From: Prolixibacteraceae bacterium
GTDB taxonomy: Bacteria > Bacteroidota > Bacteroidia > Bacteroidales > Prolixibacteraceae
Reading direction: 5' to 3'
Assembly (NCBI GenBank): GCA_025210775.1
Contig: JAOARB010000021.1
Location: 1 to 64,000, forward strand
DNA: 64,000 nt
Shown: positions 36,345 through 43,190 of the stretch, in pieces
How the letters are laid out: every line of letters begins with the position of its first letter
How positions within the stretch are numbered: position 1 is the stretch's first letter
Made by a program: the position numbers and the translations under genes
Notes under the pieces: generated by a model
The model's input: the letters and a program-made list of their open reading frames with translations, nothing else
Told to the model about the DNA's origin: nothing
Database searches by the model: none

Positions 36345-37262
36345 TCACATCCCTTTGTTCCTTTTTGAACTATAATTCATCCATAATAGTGCAAAGGATG
36401 TAAATCCCATTCCAATAAAAGACAATATGGTTGGCGACTCATTAGAAAGCATAGTCCAACTCAATATAGCTCCTGAAACAGGAATCAGGAATTTCCATAG
36501 ATTAATCTCGGAAACTTTCACTTCAGGTCTTTGCAACACAGTAAACCACAAAGAAAAAGCTGCTGCAGACAGAAAAGACAACCACCCCAATGAAAGGTAA
36601 TATGGCGTTGGGAAAATTATTCCAGCAAATCCCTCTGTAAAAACACCTGTAATAAAAAGCACCAATCCACCCATAAACATGGTATACATGGTCAATATTA
36701 ATGGAGATATATTTGTTGTTTTTGCCTTAATAAGCACATTTACAAATCCTGAATTTAAATTCGTCAACAACAAAAGAACAACTCCAACAATAGTCCATAT
36801 AGAAGCAGCCTGATCTTCTCCTCTGTTTCTTCCTAAAACAACACAAGCAACCCCAATAATTCCGAGACATAAACTAATCCATTTATCTCTATTCATTCTA
36901 TCTTGATCAGAATAAAAATGAGCCACCATAGAGACAAACAATGGTCCCATACCAATAATTATTGCACTTACAGCACTAGGCATCAAACGTATCCCTTGAT
37001 AAAACAAAGCATAATGGATCACCGTCTGCATAAATGCCAATAAAGACATATACTTCCAGTGTTTCGCAATGGAAGAAACAATCGTCTCTTTATGCTTAAT
37101 AAATGGGAATATCATTATTCCTGATAACATAAACCGAATCCCTGCAAATTGAAGAGGAGGAGTATATTTCAATCCTATTTTTATTCCGACAAAAGCAGTC
37201 GACCACAAAAGGCAAGCTACTATTGCCATTAAATTGGAACTAAATGCATAATTCTTACTCAT
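36345..37262 (-). CDS. EamA-family (DMT) transporter
   Basis: A 305-aa inner-membrane protein with ten predicted helices in two repeats of EamA type (about 10-140 and 155-295). Signature-like segments: LLWSTAFVGIKIGL at the start and SALIIGMGP in the first repeat. Such exporters move amino acids, sugars or metabolites; the substrate is unknown. It lies downstream of a hairpin and the tRNA-Lys cluster, with no clear promoter box of its own. Confidence 0.88.
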   Translation of the reverse strand: MSKNYAFSSNLMAIVACLLWSTAFVGIKIGLKYTPPLQFAGIRFMLSGIMIFPFIKHKETIVSSIAKHWKYMSLLAFMQTVIHYALFYQGIRLMPSAVSAIIIGMGPLFVSMVAHFYSDQDRMNRDKWISLCLGIIGVACVVLGRNRGEDQAASIWTIVGVVLLLLTNLNSGFVNVLIKAKTTNISPLILTMYTMFMGGLVLFITGVFTEGFAGIIFPTPYYLSLGWLSFLSAAAFSLWFTVLQRPEVKVSEINLWKFLIPVSGAILSWTMLSNESPTILSFIGMGFTSFALLWMNYSSKRNKGM

Positions 37263-37333
37263 ATCTCCCTTTCAATCTTATCATTCCTATTTTATTTAAC
37301 ACAAAAAAATTAATAAAGATCATTGCAATCAAG

Positions 37334-37368
37334 AAATTGATAAAAAAAGATCCATTTTTTATCAATTT
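37334..37368. repeat. 14-bp perfect inverted repeat
   Basis: AAATTGATAAAAAA pairs with its complement across a 7-nt loop, upstream of the EamA gene. No U-tract follows on either strand, so it may be an mRNA leader hairpin. Confidence 0.6.
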
Positions 37369-37397
37369 CCCATAGAACAAAGATTTAAATCATAAAA

Positions 37398-37428
37398 AAA
37401 GCGTTTAAATCATCGATTTAAACGCTTT
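37398..37428 (-). terminator. Terminator of the tRNA-Lys cluster
   Basis: A 13-bp perfect stem AAAGCGTTTAAAT with a 5-nt loop. On the minus strand it is followed by a T-tract. Confidence 0.85.
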
Positions 37429-37454
37429 GAATCAGAAATCATCTATTAATTAAG

Positions 37455-37527
37455 TGATTCAGCTGGGGTTCGAACCCAGGACCCCATCCTTAAAAGGGAT
37501 GTGCTCTACCAGCTGAGCTACTGAATC
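37455..37527 (-). tRNA. tRNA-Lys (anticodon TTT), copy 1
   Basis: A 73-nt cloverleaf on the minus strand. Acceptor GATTCAG pairs with CTGAATC, the anticodon stem is CATCC/GGATG, and loop CTTTTAA gives anticodon TTT. It is identical to copies 2 and 3. It is the promoter-distal gene of the cluster. Confidence 0.97.
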
Positions 37528-37573
37528 TACTCTCTAAATTAAACTCGCTTTCTCTTGGTATAAGAAAACTTCG

Positions 37574-37646
37574 TGATTCAGCTGGGGTTCGAACCCAGGA
37601 CCCCATCCTTAAAAGGGATGTGCTCTACCAGCTGAGCTACTGAATC
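37574..37646 (-). tRNA. tRNA-Lys (anticodon TTT), copy 2
   Basis: Identical to copy 1. The spacer between copies 1 and 2 and that between copies 2 and 3 are nearly the same (46 and 47 bp, a handful of differences), so this is a recent tandem duplication of about 119 bp. Confidence 0.97.
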
Positions 37647-37693
37647 TACTCTCTAAATTAAACTCGTCTTCCCTTGGTATAGGAAAACTTTGG

Positions 37694-37766
37694 TGATTCA
37701 GCTGGGGTTCGAACCCAGGACCCCATCCTTAAAAGGGATGTGCTCTACCAGCTGAGCTACTGAATC
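37694..37766 (-). tRNA. tRNA-Lys (anticodon TTT), copy 3
   Basis: Identical to copies 1 and 2, closest to the promoter at 37803-37833. Confidence 0.97.
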
Positions 37767-37802
37767 ATCATAAAAGTGCATCCGTATTCCTCAAATGCGG
37801 TG

Positions 37803-37833
37803 CAAATATAAGGCACTTTTTTAATTCTACAAA
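37803..37833 (-). promoter_or_regulatory. Promoter of the tRNA-Lys cluster
   Basis: On the minus strand TTTG (37830-37833), 19 nt, then TATATTTG (37803-37810): a perfect Bacteroidota promoter. It starts 36 nt before the first tRNA. Confidence 0.85.
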
Positions 37834-37978
37834 TTCAAAAATCAAATTAAACAAGCTTTTTTCCTCACAAATGGACTCTATTGCGCCTTTAACTTTTGAC
37901 AATCAATATATTGAAAAAAAACATCATTTTTTAAACAAAATGAGATCGAAAATAGTTTATTCTATAAAAATAATACAA

Positions 37979-38311
37979 ATGGACTACATAAGCACCTTAC
38001 AACTGAACGAAATATTAGAAGTAGAAACAAATACTTTAATATTAAACGTTCTCTCATATGAGGACTATATTAGTCTCCATATACCTAATTCAGTACATGT
38101 AGATGTACACGACGAGGCATTTTGTCAAAAAGTCAAAGCACTTCAAAAAGATAAGAATGCAACAATAATTGTATATGGAAAAGACCACTCCTTAGAAAAA
38201 TCAAAAATTGCACATCACAAAATAGAGAATCTAGGTTACAAACATTGCTTAATTCTCAAAGGAGGTCTTTCTGAATGGGAAAAGAATGGTCTTCTTTTAA
38301 TCGAGAGATAA
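37979..38311 (+). CDS. Rhodanese-like protein without the catalytic cysteine
   Basis: A protein of 110 aa from ATG 37979. An in-frame ATG at 37871 would add 36 residues that do not belong to the fold. The rhodanese pattern is clear: LILNVLSYEDYISLHIPNSVHVDV, then NATIIVYGKDHSLEKSKIAHHKIENLGYKHCLILKGGLSEWEKNG. The active-site Cys, expected in the VYCxxG loop, is replaced by Gly (VYGKDHS), so sulfur transfer is unlikely. It could be a binding or regulatory module. It lies between the tRNA-Lys cluster and ppx on the plus strand. Confidence 0.75.
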   Translation: MDYISTLQLNEILEVETNTLILNVLSYEDYISLHIPNSVHVDVHDEAFCQKVKALQKDKNATIIVYGKDHSLEKSKIAHHKIENLGYKHCLILKGGLSEWEKNGLLLIER

Positions 38312-38386
38312 ATAGTTCGTTTTTATACTTCAGCCTCATTATTTCCACTATCTTTAAATCCCAAACATATCTTTTATTACGGAAAT

Positions 38387-39331
38387 ATGAATATAGGAAT
38401 TGTAGATCTTGGAACAAACACATGTACGTTAATAATTGGACATCTTGATAATTCAAAGAATCTTCAAATTATTAAAAAAGAATCTTTGGTCGTAAAATTA
38501 GGTACAAAAGAACATTACAAAAATCGTAATATTACCGCTAAAGGGATTAATAAAATTATCGATGTACTACTTCAACATCTAGCCACGGCAAAAAAATTCA
38601 ACATCTCCTCCTTGCATATTTACAGCACTGCAGCCATAAGAGAAGCTGAAAACAAATTAGAGATCCAAAGTAAAATAGAATCTAACCCTGCCTTTAAAAT
38701 GGTAATCTTAAAGGGAGAAGAAGAAGCATTGCTTACCACCAATGCGGTACAACTAGCAGCAGAAGGGCTTAAAGGTCCCCTATTAACAATGGACATAGGT
38801 GGAGGGAGCAATGAATTTGTGATTATAAAAAACTCTGAAATAATATGGAGTCAGAGTTTTAAGACAGGAATGGCACGAATATTGCAAACTTTTCCTTTTG
38901 AAGACAAAATAGACAATACAATTATTGATAAAGTAAACAATCACTTTATCGAAAAACATAAAGAGCTCTGGCTAGCAATAGAGAAATATCAACCACAAAT
39001 ACTTATTGGAAGTTCTGGTGCATTTGACACCTATGTCGATCTCATCAAACATCACCAACCAATATCTCATCTTCAAAAAAGAAATCAAATTGAGATATCG
39101 GATTTTCACTCTCTTCACAACACACTTATTGAAAGCACAAAAAAAGAGAGAAAAGAGATGAAAGGGATGACACCAATAAGAGAATTAATGATTGTTTATG
39201 CCTCAATGCTAACCAATTTGGTATTGAAAAAAAGCAATATTAACCAGATGTACCAAACAGGATATGCTTTAGCTGAAGGGGCACTATTTGAAAAACAAAA
39301 TTCAGATCATGGACAAAATATTAGTTATTGA
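38387..39331 (+). CDS. Ppx/GppA phosphatase family protein
   Basis: A 314-aa actin-fold (ASKHA) enzyme that hydrolyses inorganic polyphosphate or the pppGpp 5'-phosphate. Phosphate loops are seen as GIVDLGTNTCTLIIG near the N-terminus and DIGGGSNEFVI near residue 140. It is shorter than two-domain Ppx/GppA (about 500 aa), having only the catalytic half. Its last 23 nt overlap the start of a sigma-54 response regulator, so the two are translationally linked, which suggests a shared stress or nutrient signal. Ppx versus GppA cannot be separated by eye. Confidence 0.85.
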   Translation: MNIGIVDLGTNTCTLIIGHLDNSKNLQIIKKESLVVKLGTKEHYKNRNITAKGINKIIDVLLQHLATAKKFNISSLHIYSTAAIREAENKLEIQSKIESNPAFKMVILKGEEEALLTTNAVQLAAEGLKGPLLTMDIGGGSNEFVIIKNSEIIWSQSFKTGMARILQTFPFEDKIDNTIIDKVNNHFIEKHKELWLAIEKYQPQILIGSSGAFDTYVDLIKHHQPISHLQKRNQIEISDFHSLHNTLIESTKKERKEMKGMTPIRELMIVYASMLTNLVLKKSNINQMYQTGYALAEGALFEKQNSDHGQNISY

Positions 39332-40460
39332 TGACGAACGAAGCATACGTAATTCTTTAAAAGATATATTGTCTTTCGAAGATTACGATGTAGACACAGC
39401 TGAGAATGGAATTGAGGCGATAGATAAAATAAAGACAAACAAATATCGTATTGCATTTTGTGACATTAAGATGCCTAACATGGACGGTATTGAAGTTCTG
39501 GAAAAATGCCAAACCATTTCACCAGACACCTCTTTTATTATGATCTCTGGACACGGAAACATAGACACGGCAGTGGAATGTATAAAGAAAGGGGCTTTTG
39601 ATTTCATTGAAAAACCCATTGATCTAAACAGGCTTCTAATTACAGTAAAGAACGCCCAAGAAAGAGGCAGCCTCATCCAAGAGAAGAAAGTTCTAAAAAA
39701 GAAAATATCAAACAAAGAGACCATTATAGGATCATCTAAAGAAATCACCCAGATACTCAACATGTGTGATAAAGTAGCTGGCACGGATGCACGTGTACTT
39801 ATAACGGGTGAGAATGGTACAGGTAAAGAACTTGTTGCAAAGAGACTACACAAACAAAGCGATCGCAAAGAACACCCTTTTATTGAGGTAAACTGTGCAG
39901 CCATCCCATCAGAATTGATTGAAAGCGAATTATTTGGACATGAAAAAGGAGCCTTCACTTCAGCCAATAAACAAAGAAAAGGGAAATTCGAACAAGCAAA
40001 CAATGGTACGATATTCTTGGATGAGATTGGAGATATGAGTGCTTCTGCACAAGCAAAAGTCTTAAGAGCACTACAAGAAAATTGCATCACCCGAGTTGGA
40101 GGAGACAAATCTATTAAGATCAATGTGCGCATTATTGCTGCAACCAATAAAGACTTAAGAAAAGAGATCGAAGAGAATAGATTTCGTGAAGACCTATATC
40201 ATAGACTTAGCGTCATCCTAATTCACGTTCCTTCCCTACAGGAACGCCTAGAAGACATTCCTGAATTATGTGAATATTTCATTAAAGAAATTAGTAAATC
40301 GTACGGGAAAGCACCTAAAAAGATATCAAAAGAAGCCGTCAAACTCCTACAACAGAGAAAATGGACAGGAAATATCCGTGAGCTACGAAATATCATAGAA
40401 AGACTTCTTATTCTATCGGATAAGGACATCACAGAAAAAGACGTAGAAAGTTTCACATAA
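39309..40460 (+). CDS. Sigma-54-type response regulator lacking a DNA-binding domain
   Basis: A protein of 383 aa from ATG 39309; the TTG at 39288 was rejected because MDKILVIDDE is the canonical receiver start. Domains: receiver 1-120 with phosphoacceptor Asp52 (FCDIKMPNMDG), then an AAA+ sigma-54-interaction domain 140-365 with Walker A GENGTGKE and Walker B LDEIGDM. The sigma-54 contact loop reads GAFTSA instead of GAFTGA. The protein ends shortly after the AAA+ lid (KDVESFT) with no Fis-type HTH. A conserved Bacteroidota group shares both features. It is probably not a classical enhancer-binding activator. It overlaps ppx by 23 nt. Confidence 0.88.
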   Translation: MDKILVIDDERSIRNSLKDILSFEDYDVDTAENGIEAIDKIKTNKYRIAFCDIKMPNMDGIEVLEKCQTISPDTSFIMISGHGNIDTAVECIKKGAFDFIEKPIDLNRLLITVKNAQERGSLIQEKKVLKKKISNKETIIGSSKEITQILNMCDKVAGTDARVLITGENGTGKELVAKRLHKQSDRKEHPFIEVNCAAIPSELIESELFGHEKGAFTSANKQRKGKFEQANNGTIFLDEIGDMSASAQAKVLRALQENCITRVGGDKSIKINVRIIAATNKDLRKEIEENRFREDLYHRLSVILIHVPSLQERLEDIPELCEYFIKEISKSYGKAPKKISKEAVKLLQQRKWTGNIRELRNIIERLLILSDKDITEKDVESFT

Positions 40461-40464
40461 CCCC

Positions 40465-40508
40465 TATTGCATTGGTCTTTTGATTACAAGCCAAAGACCA
40501 ATGCAATA
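40465..40508. repeat. 16-bp perfect inverted repeat after the response regulator
   Basis: The 16-bp arms (TATTGCATTGGTCTTT and its complement) are separated by 12 nt. It starts 4 bp after the stop codon. No U-run follows (CCCTCCC), so it is a stabilising 3' hairpin or a Rho-type end rather than an intrinsic terminator. Confidence 0.7.
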
Positions 40509-41215
40509 CCCTCCCACAACCAACATATTTTACAAAAAACGAAACAAAGCCCTTTTTTATCTTTTTTTGTAAATACAAGATACACCAAACAGAGTTTAAT
40601 TTACACTCCCGAAAATTCCTATTTTTTATATCTACACACTTTTTGAGATTGTATCAAAAGGAATTTCTTACACTCTCCAATCCTCAACTCATCCTACTTA
40701 TGTTTAACACAACCCCATTATTCGTTTAAATCTACTTTATAACCCGTTAACCTTATTTTCAGGTCAAAAACACATCAACTTCATATCAAATTCATATCAA
40801 CTTCATATTAAGTTCACTTATGCGTTATGATAAAATGAACTTGATATGAAGTTGATATGGTGATAAAGTGAACTCGATACAATAATAAAATGAAGTTATG
40901 ATAATGCAAATATTACGATAAAACCTAGTTAGTATTGGTTTTAGTCGTATTTGCCACTTATTGATCCGTAGTCTGTCACTGCAAAAAGTAGTAAAAGGGA
41001 ATTAACAGAAGGCACCAAAGAGAGAAATTCATTATTTGTGTGGGATTAAGGTCAAGAAACAAAATATTGCCATAACAAATATCCAAAACAAACCTTTAAG
41101 TAGAATAGAAAAATGAAAAAATGATATCATCATCATCAGAAATGCAAAACGACGTAGAGAGAGGTTCCCTACAATATAGAAATAAGCAAAAGAGGGATGG
41201 ACTCTTTAAAAATAG
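40509..41215. other. Long intergenic region with a repeat element
   Basis: About 700 bp without a credible ORF, tRNA or TAnnTTTG promoter on either strand. The only structured part is the 11-bp-unit inverted array at 40774-40900. The remainder is AT-rich, with short homopolymer runs. Confidence 0.6.
40774..40900. repeat. Second inverted array of 11-bp repeats
   Basis: Left arm: four 11-bp units from 40774 to 40817, consensus ATCAACTTCAT (units 1 and 3 exact, unit 2 ATCAAATTCAT, unit 4 ATTAAGTTCAC). Right arm: from 40835, units ATGAACTTGAT, ATGAAGTTGAT, ATGGTGATAAA, GTGAACTCGAT and a more diverged continuation to 40900. ATGAAGTTGAT is the exact reverse complement of the left unit. The spacer is 17 bp. 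The 11-bp phase is kept through both arms. This is the architecture seen at 11003-11099 with a different unit sequence. Confidence 0.82.
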
Positions 41216-41242
41216 AAAAAGAGGCCACATGAGCCTCTTTTT
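41216..41242. terminator. Terminator downstream of the DUF2795 gene
   Basis: A 10-bp stem around GAGGC/GCCTC with a 7-nt loop and T-rich tracts on both strands. It ends the minus-strand DUF2795 transcript. Confidence 0.8.
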
Positions 41243-41327
41243 TATCTTTACTTTTAGCTTTACCTAGAAGTGATTTTCTTTAATGCTCCAATCGTATTTT
41301 CATACCAAAAGAGAAAAGCAAGCAATT

Positions 41328-41549
41328 TTAGTACTCATCTTCATTAAAGAAAAAGTCATCCTTGCTAGGATAGTCTGGCCAGATATCTTCAATCGTTTCA
41401 AACACTTCAGCCTCTTCCTCTATTTCTTGAAGATTCTCAATTACCTCCATTGGAGCTCCGGAGCGTGTTGCAAAATCAATAAGCTCCTCTTTTGTTGCTG
41501 GCCATGGTGCGTCTTCTAGCTTTGAAGCCAATTCAAGCGTCCAATACAT
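41328..41549 (-). CDS. DUF2795 small protein
   Basis: A 73-aa acidic cytoplasmic protein starting MYWTLELASKLEDAPWPATKEELIDFA and ending PSKDDFFFNEDEY. This sequence is almost invariant across Bacteroidota and belongs to DUF2795. The repeated 'A-x-W-P-A-T-K-x-E-L' motif is the family hallmark. No catalytic motif is visible and the function is unknown; strong conservation suggests a core role. It is monocistronic. Confidence 0.92.
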   Translation of the reverse strand: MYWTLELASKLEDAPWPATKEELIDFATRSGAPMEVIENLQEIEEEAEVFETIEDIWPDYPSKDDFFFNEDEY

Positions 41550-41639
41550 ATTTCTAGTTATTTAATAAGTGATAGATTACCTTAAGTTTTGCGAATTTAA
41601 AATTTTTTTTCTTATACGTAACATATTCGCAAAAAAAAA

Positions 41640-42188
41640 TCACGGTATCCAAGGTGTTTCCTCTGCATTTTTTTGATGAGCAATAACTCTAGCTAATACA
41701 AAACAATAGTCAGACAATCGATTTAAAAATACCAAAACATTCTTTTGTATTTCCACCTCTTGGGCTAGCTTTAAAACAAGACGTTCAGCTCTTCGACAAA
41801 CAGTTCTAGCTAGATGACAGAAAGAACTCCCTTGCTCACCACCAGGCAAAATAAAGTATTGAAGTTTAGGAAGCATATCTTCCATTCTATCAATCTGTTC
41901 TTCTAACATTTTAATATCGCTATCCTGACAAACAAGACGTTTTTCCTCATCTACCCGATCCATATCAGTAGCTAACACACCACCGATAACAAATAGTTTC
42001 TTTTGGATTTCGATAAGCGTCGATGCTTCCTCACTTTGATTTTCAACAAAACAACGAATCATACCAATATAACTATTGAGCTCGTCCACCGTACCATAGG
42101 CATCAAGTCTTGGATCGAACTTATCGACACGAGTACCACCGATAAGGCTTGTCTTCCCCTTATCCCCAGTCTTTGTATATACCTTCAT
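41640..42188 (-). CDS. Cob(I)alamin adenosyltransferase, PduO type
   Basis: A 182-aa trimeric enzyme that makes adenosylcobalamin from cob(I)alamin and ATP. Signatures are the ATP-binding N-terminus KVYTKTGDKGKTSLIGGTRVDK, the DAYGTVDELNSYIG segment and the Arg-rich helix CRRAERLVLKL. Length is normal. It follows a methyltransferase-like gene with a 3-bp gap, so the two are co-transcribed. No cobalamin riboswitch is seen near. Its cofactor would serve, for example, methylmalonyl-CoA mutase or a class II ribonucleotide reductase outside the window. Confidence 0.95.
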   Translation of the reverse strand: MKVYTKTGDKGKTSLIGGTRVDKFDPRLDAYGTVDELNSYIGMIRCFVENQSEEASTLIEIQKKLFVIGGVLATDMDRVDEEKRLVCQDSDIKMLEEQIDRMEDMLPKLQYFILPGGEQGSSFCHLARTVCRRAERLVLKLAQEVEIQKNVLVFLNRLSDYCFVLARVIAHQKNAEETPWIP

Positions 42189-42191
42189 AAG

Positions 42192-42878
42192 TTAATATTT
42201 TATAAAGAAATTTTGTTTATGCAATTTACTATTGGCAAAGCCAATTCCCATCTCTTTTGATTCTAAAGAGGCAGTGATATTGGTATTCAACAAATATGTA
42301 GACCAATTGTTTTTATCGTGTTTGTTCCATTGTAGTCCGTTACAAATTACAATATCATTTTCTCTAATAGATTGAATCAAAGAGATTCGATTATCGACCT
42401 CCGAAACATTACAGAAAACGATATTACTATTTTTGTTGTCAGACTCCTCCATAGAACAAACCTCATCCGCAAATTCGCTATAACGATCAAAAGGAAGTAT
42501 TTCGATTTCAGAAGAAACTCCTTTAAAAAGACGATAATAAAAATCACCGAATTCGCCTTCAAAGAATATTCTCTTTGGCTGAAACTCATTTATGATACGA
42601 AAAATACATTGTAATACTTTTACAGAAGGGACCCCTAAATTCTTACTATTATTCATCTTATAAGATTTAGACGCTTTTGTTACCTCCTTATACATTAGAT
42701 CTATTTGATCGTAAAAATAATAACGATGTTTATTATCAATCACTCCTGTGATTAGACTAAATAAAAACGGAGAATGGATACCATGTCCTCGTTTATGAAT
42801 TCGTCTTCGTCTAGATCGTAAAAACCGTTTTATGACATCTCTATTTCTCAATATCTTTAAATATATTAAATTTAACAC
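42192..42878 (-). CDS. SAM-methyltransferase-like protein (HGIHSPF family)
   Basis: About 228 aa. A basic N-terminus (RFLRSRRRRIHKRGHGIHSPFLFSLITGVI) carries the HGIHSPF motif of a Bacteroidota class I SAM-methyltransferase-like family. The core, PKRIFFEGEFGDFYYRLF, is a weak motif I region that lacks the usual E/DxGxGxG, so activity is uncertain. The start is unclear: no ATG exists, a TTG at 42893 overlaps a TAGTTTTG -7 box (42891-42898), and GTG 42878 is preferred. It is followed by the PduO-type gene. Confidence 0.65.
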   Translation of the reverse strand: MLNLIYLKILRNRDVIKRFLRSRRRRIHKRGHGIHSPFLFSLITGVIDNKHRYYFYDQIDLMYKEVTKASKSYKMNNSKNLGVPSVKVLQCIFRIINEFQPKRIFFEGEFGDFYYRLFKGVSSEIEILPFDRYSEFADEVCSMEESDNKNSNIVFCNVSEVDNRISLIQSIRENDIVICNGLQWNKHDKNNWSTYLLNTNITASLESKEMGIGFANSKLHKQNFFIKY

Positions 42879-43175
42879 GTAGTGATAAAACAAAACTACA
42901 ATTTAGATCTATAAAAATAAACTAAATCTTTTTTTTTGTTACACGATTCCCTAAAGAACACAATCATCTAACTACCAGATACTTTAAACCAAACGAGTGA
43001 AAATACTAAGCCTTAAATAAAGGGAACAACAGAAACAGACGAACTAAATTTTAATAACCCAAACAGTTATAGCAGAGCAATCTAACTGAGCAACTTACAC
43101 AAGCCTGTTAGATAAAGTTATCATTACGCTCGATTAATTGCCACCAACAATTGTGTCAATTAATTAACGATTATT

Positions 43176-43183
43176 TATATTTG
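43176..43183 (+). promoter_or_regulatory. -7 box of recG
   Basis: TATATTTG lies 8 nt before the ATG, giving a very short or leaderless transcript. ATTG is found 22 nt upstream. Confidence 0.45.
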
Positions 43184-43190
43184 TAGAATT

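Noticed and set aside
39383..40147. 254-codon minus-strand frame opposite the sigma-54 regulator
   Set aside because: It lies entirely within the well-supported regulator gene and has a Ser/Cys-rich composition typical of antisense shadow frames.
40509..41215. A second small RNA in this intergenic region
   Set aside because: No TAnnTTTG box was found on either strand, and the hairpin at 41216 is explained by the DUF2795 gene.
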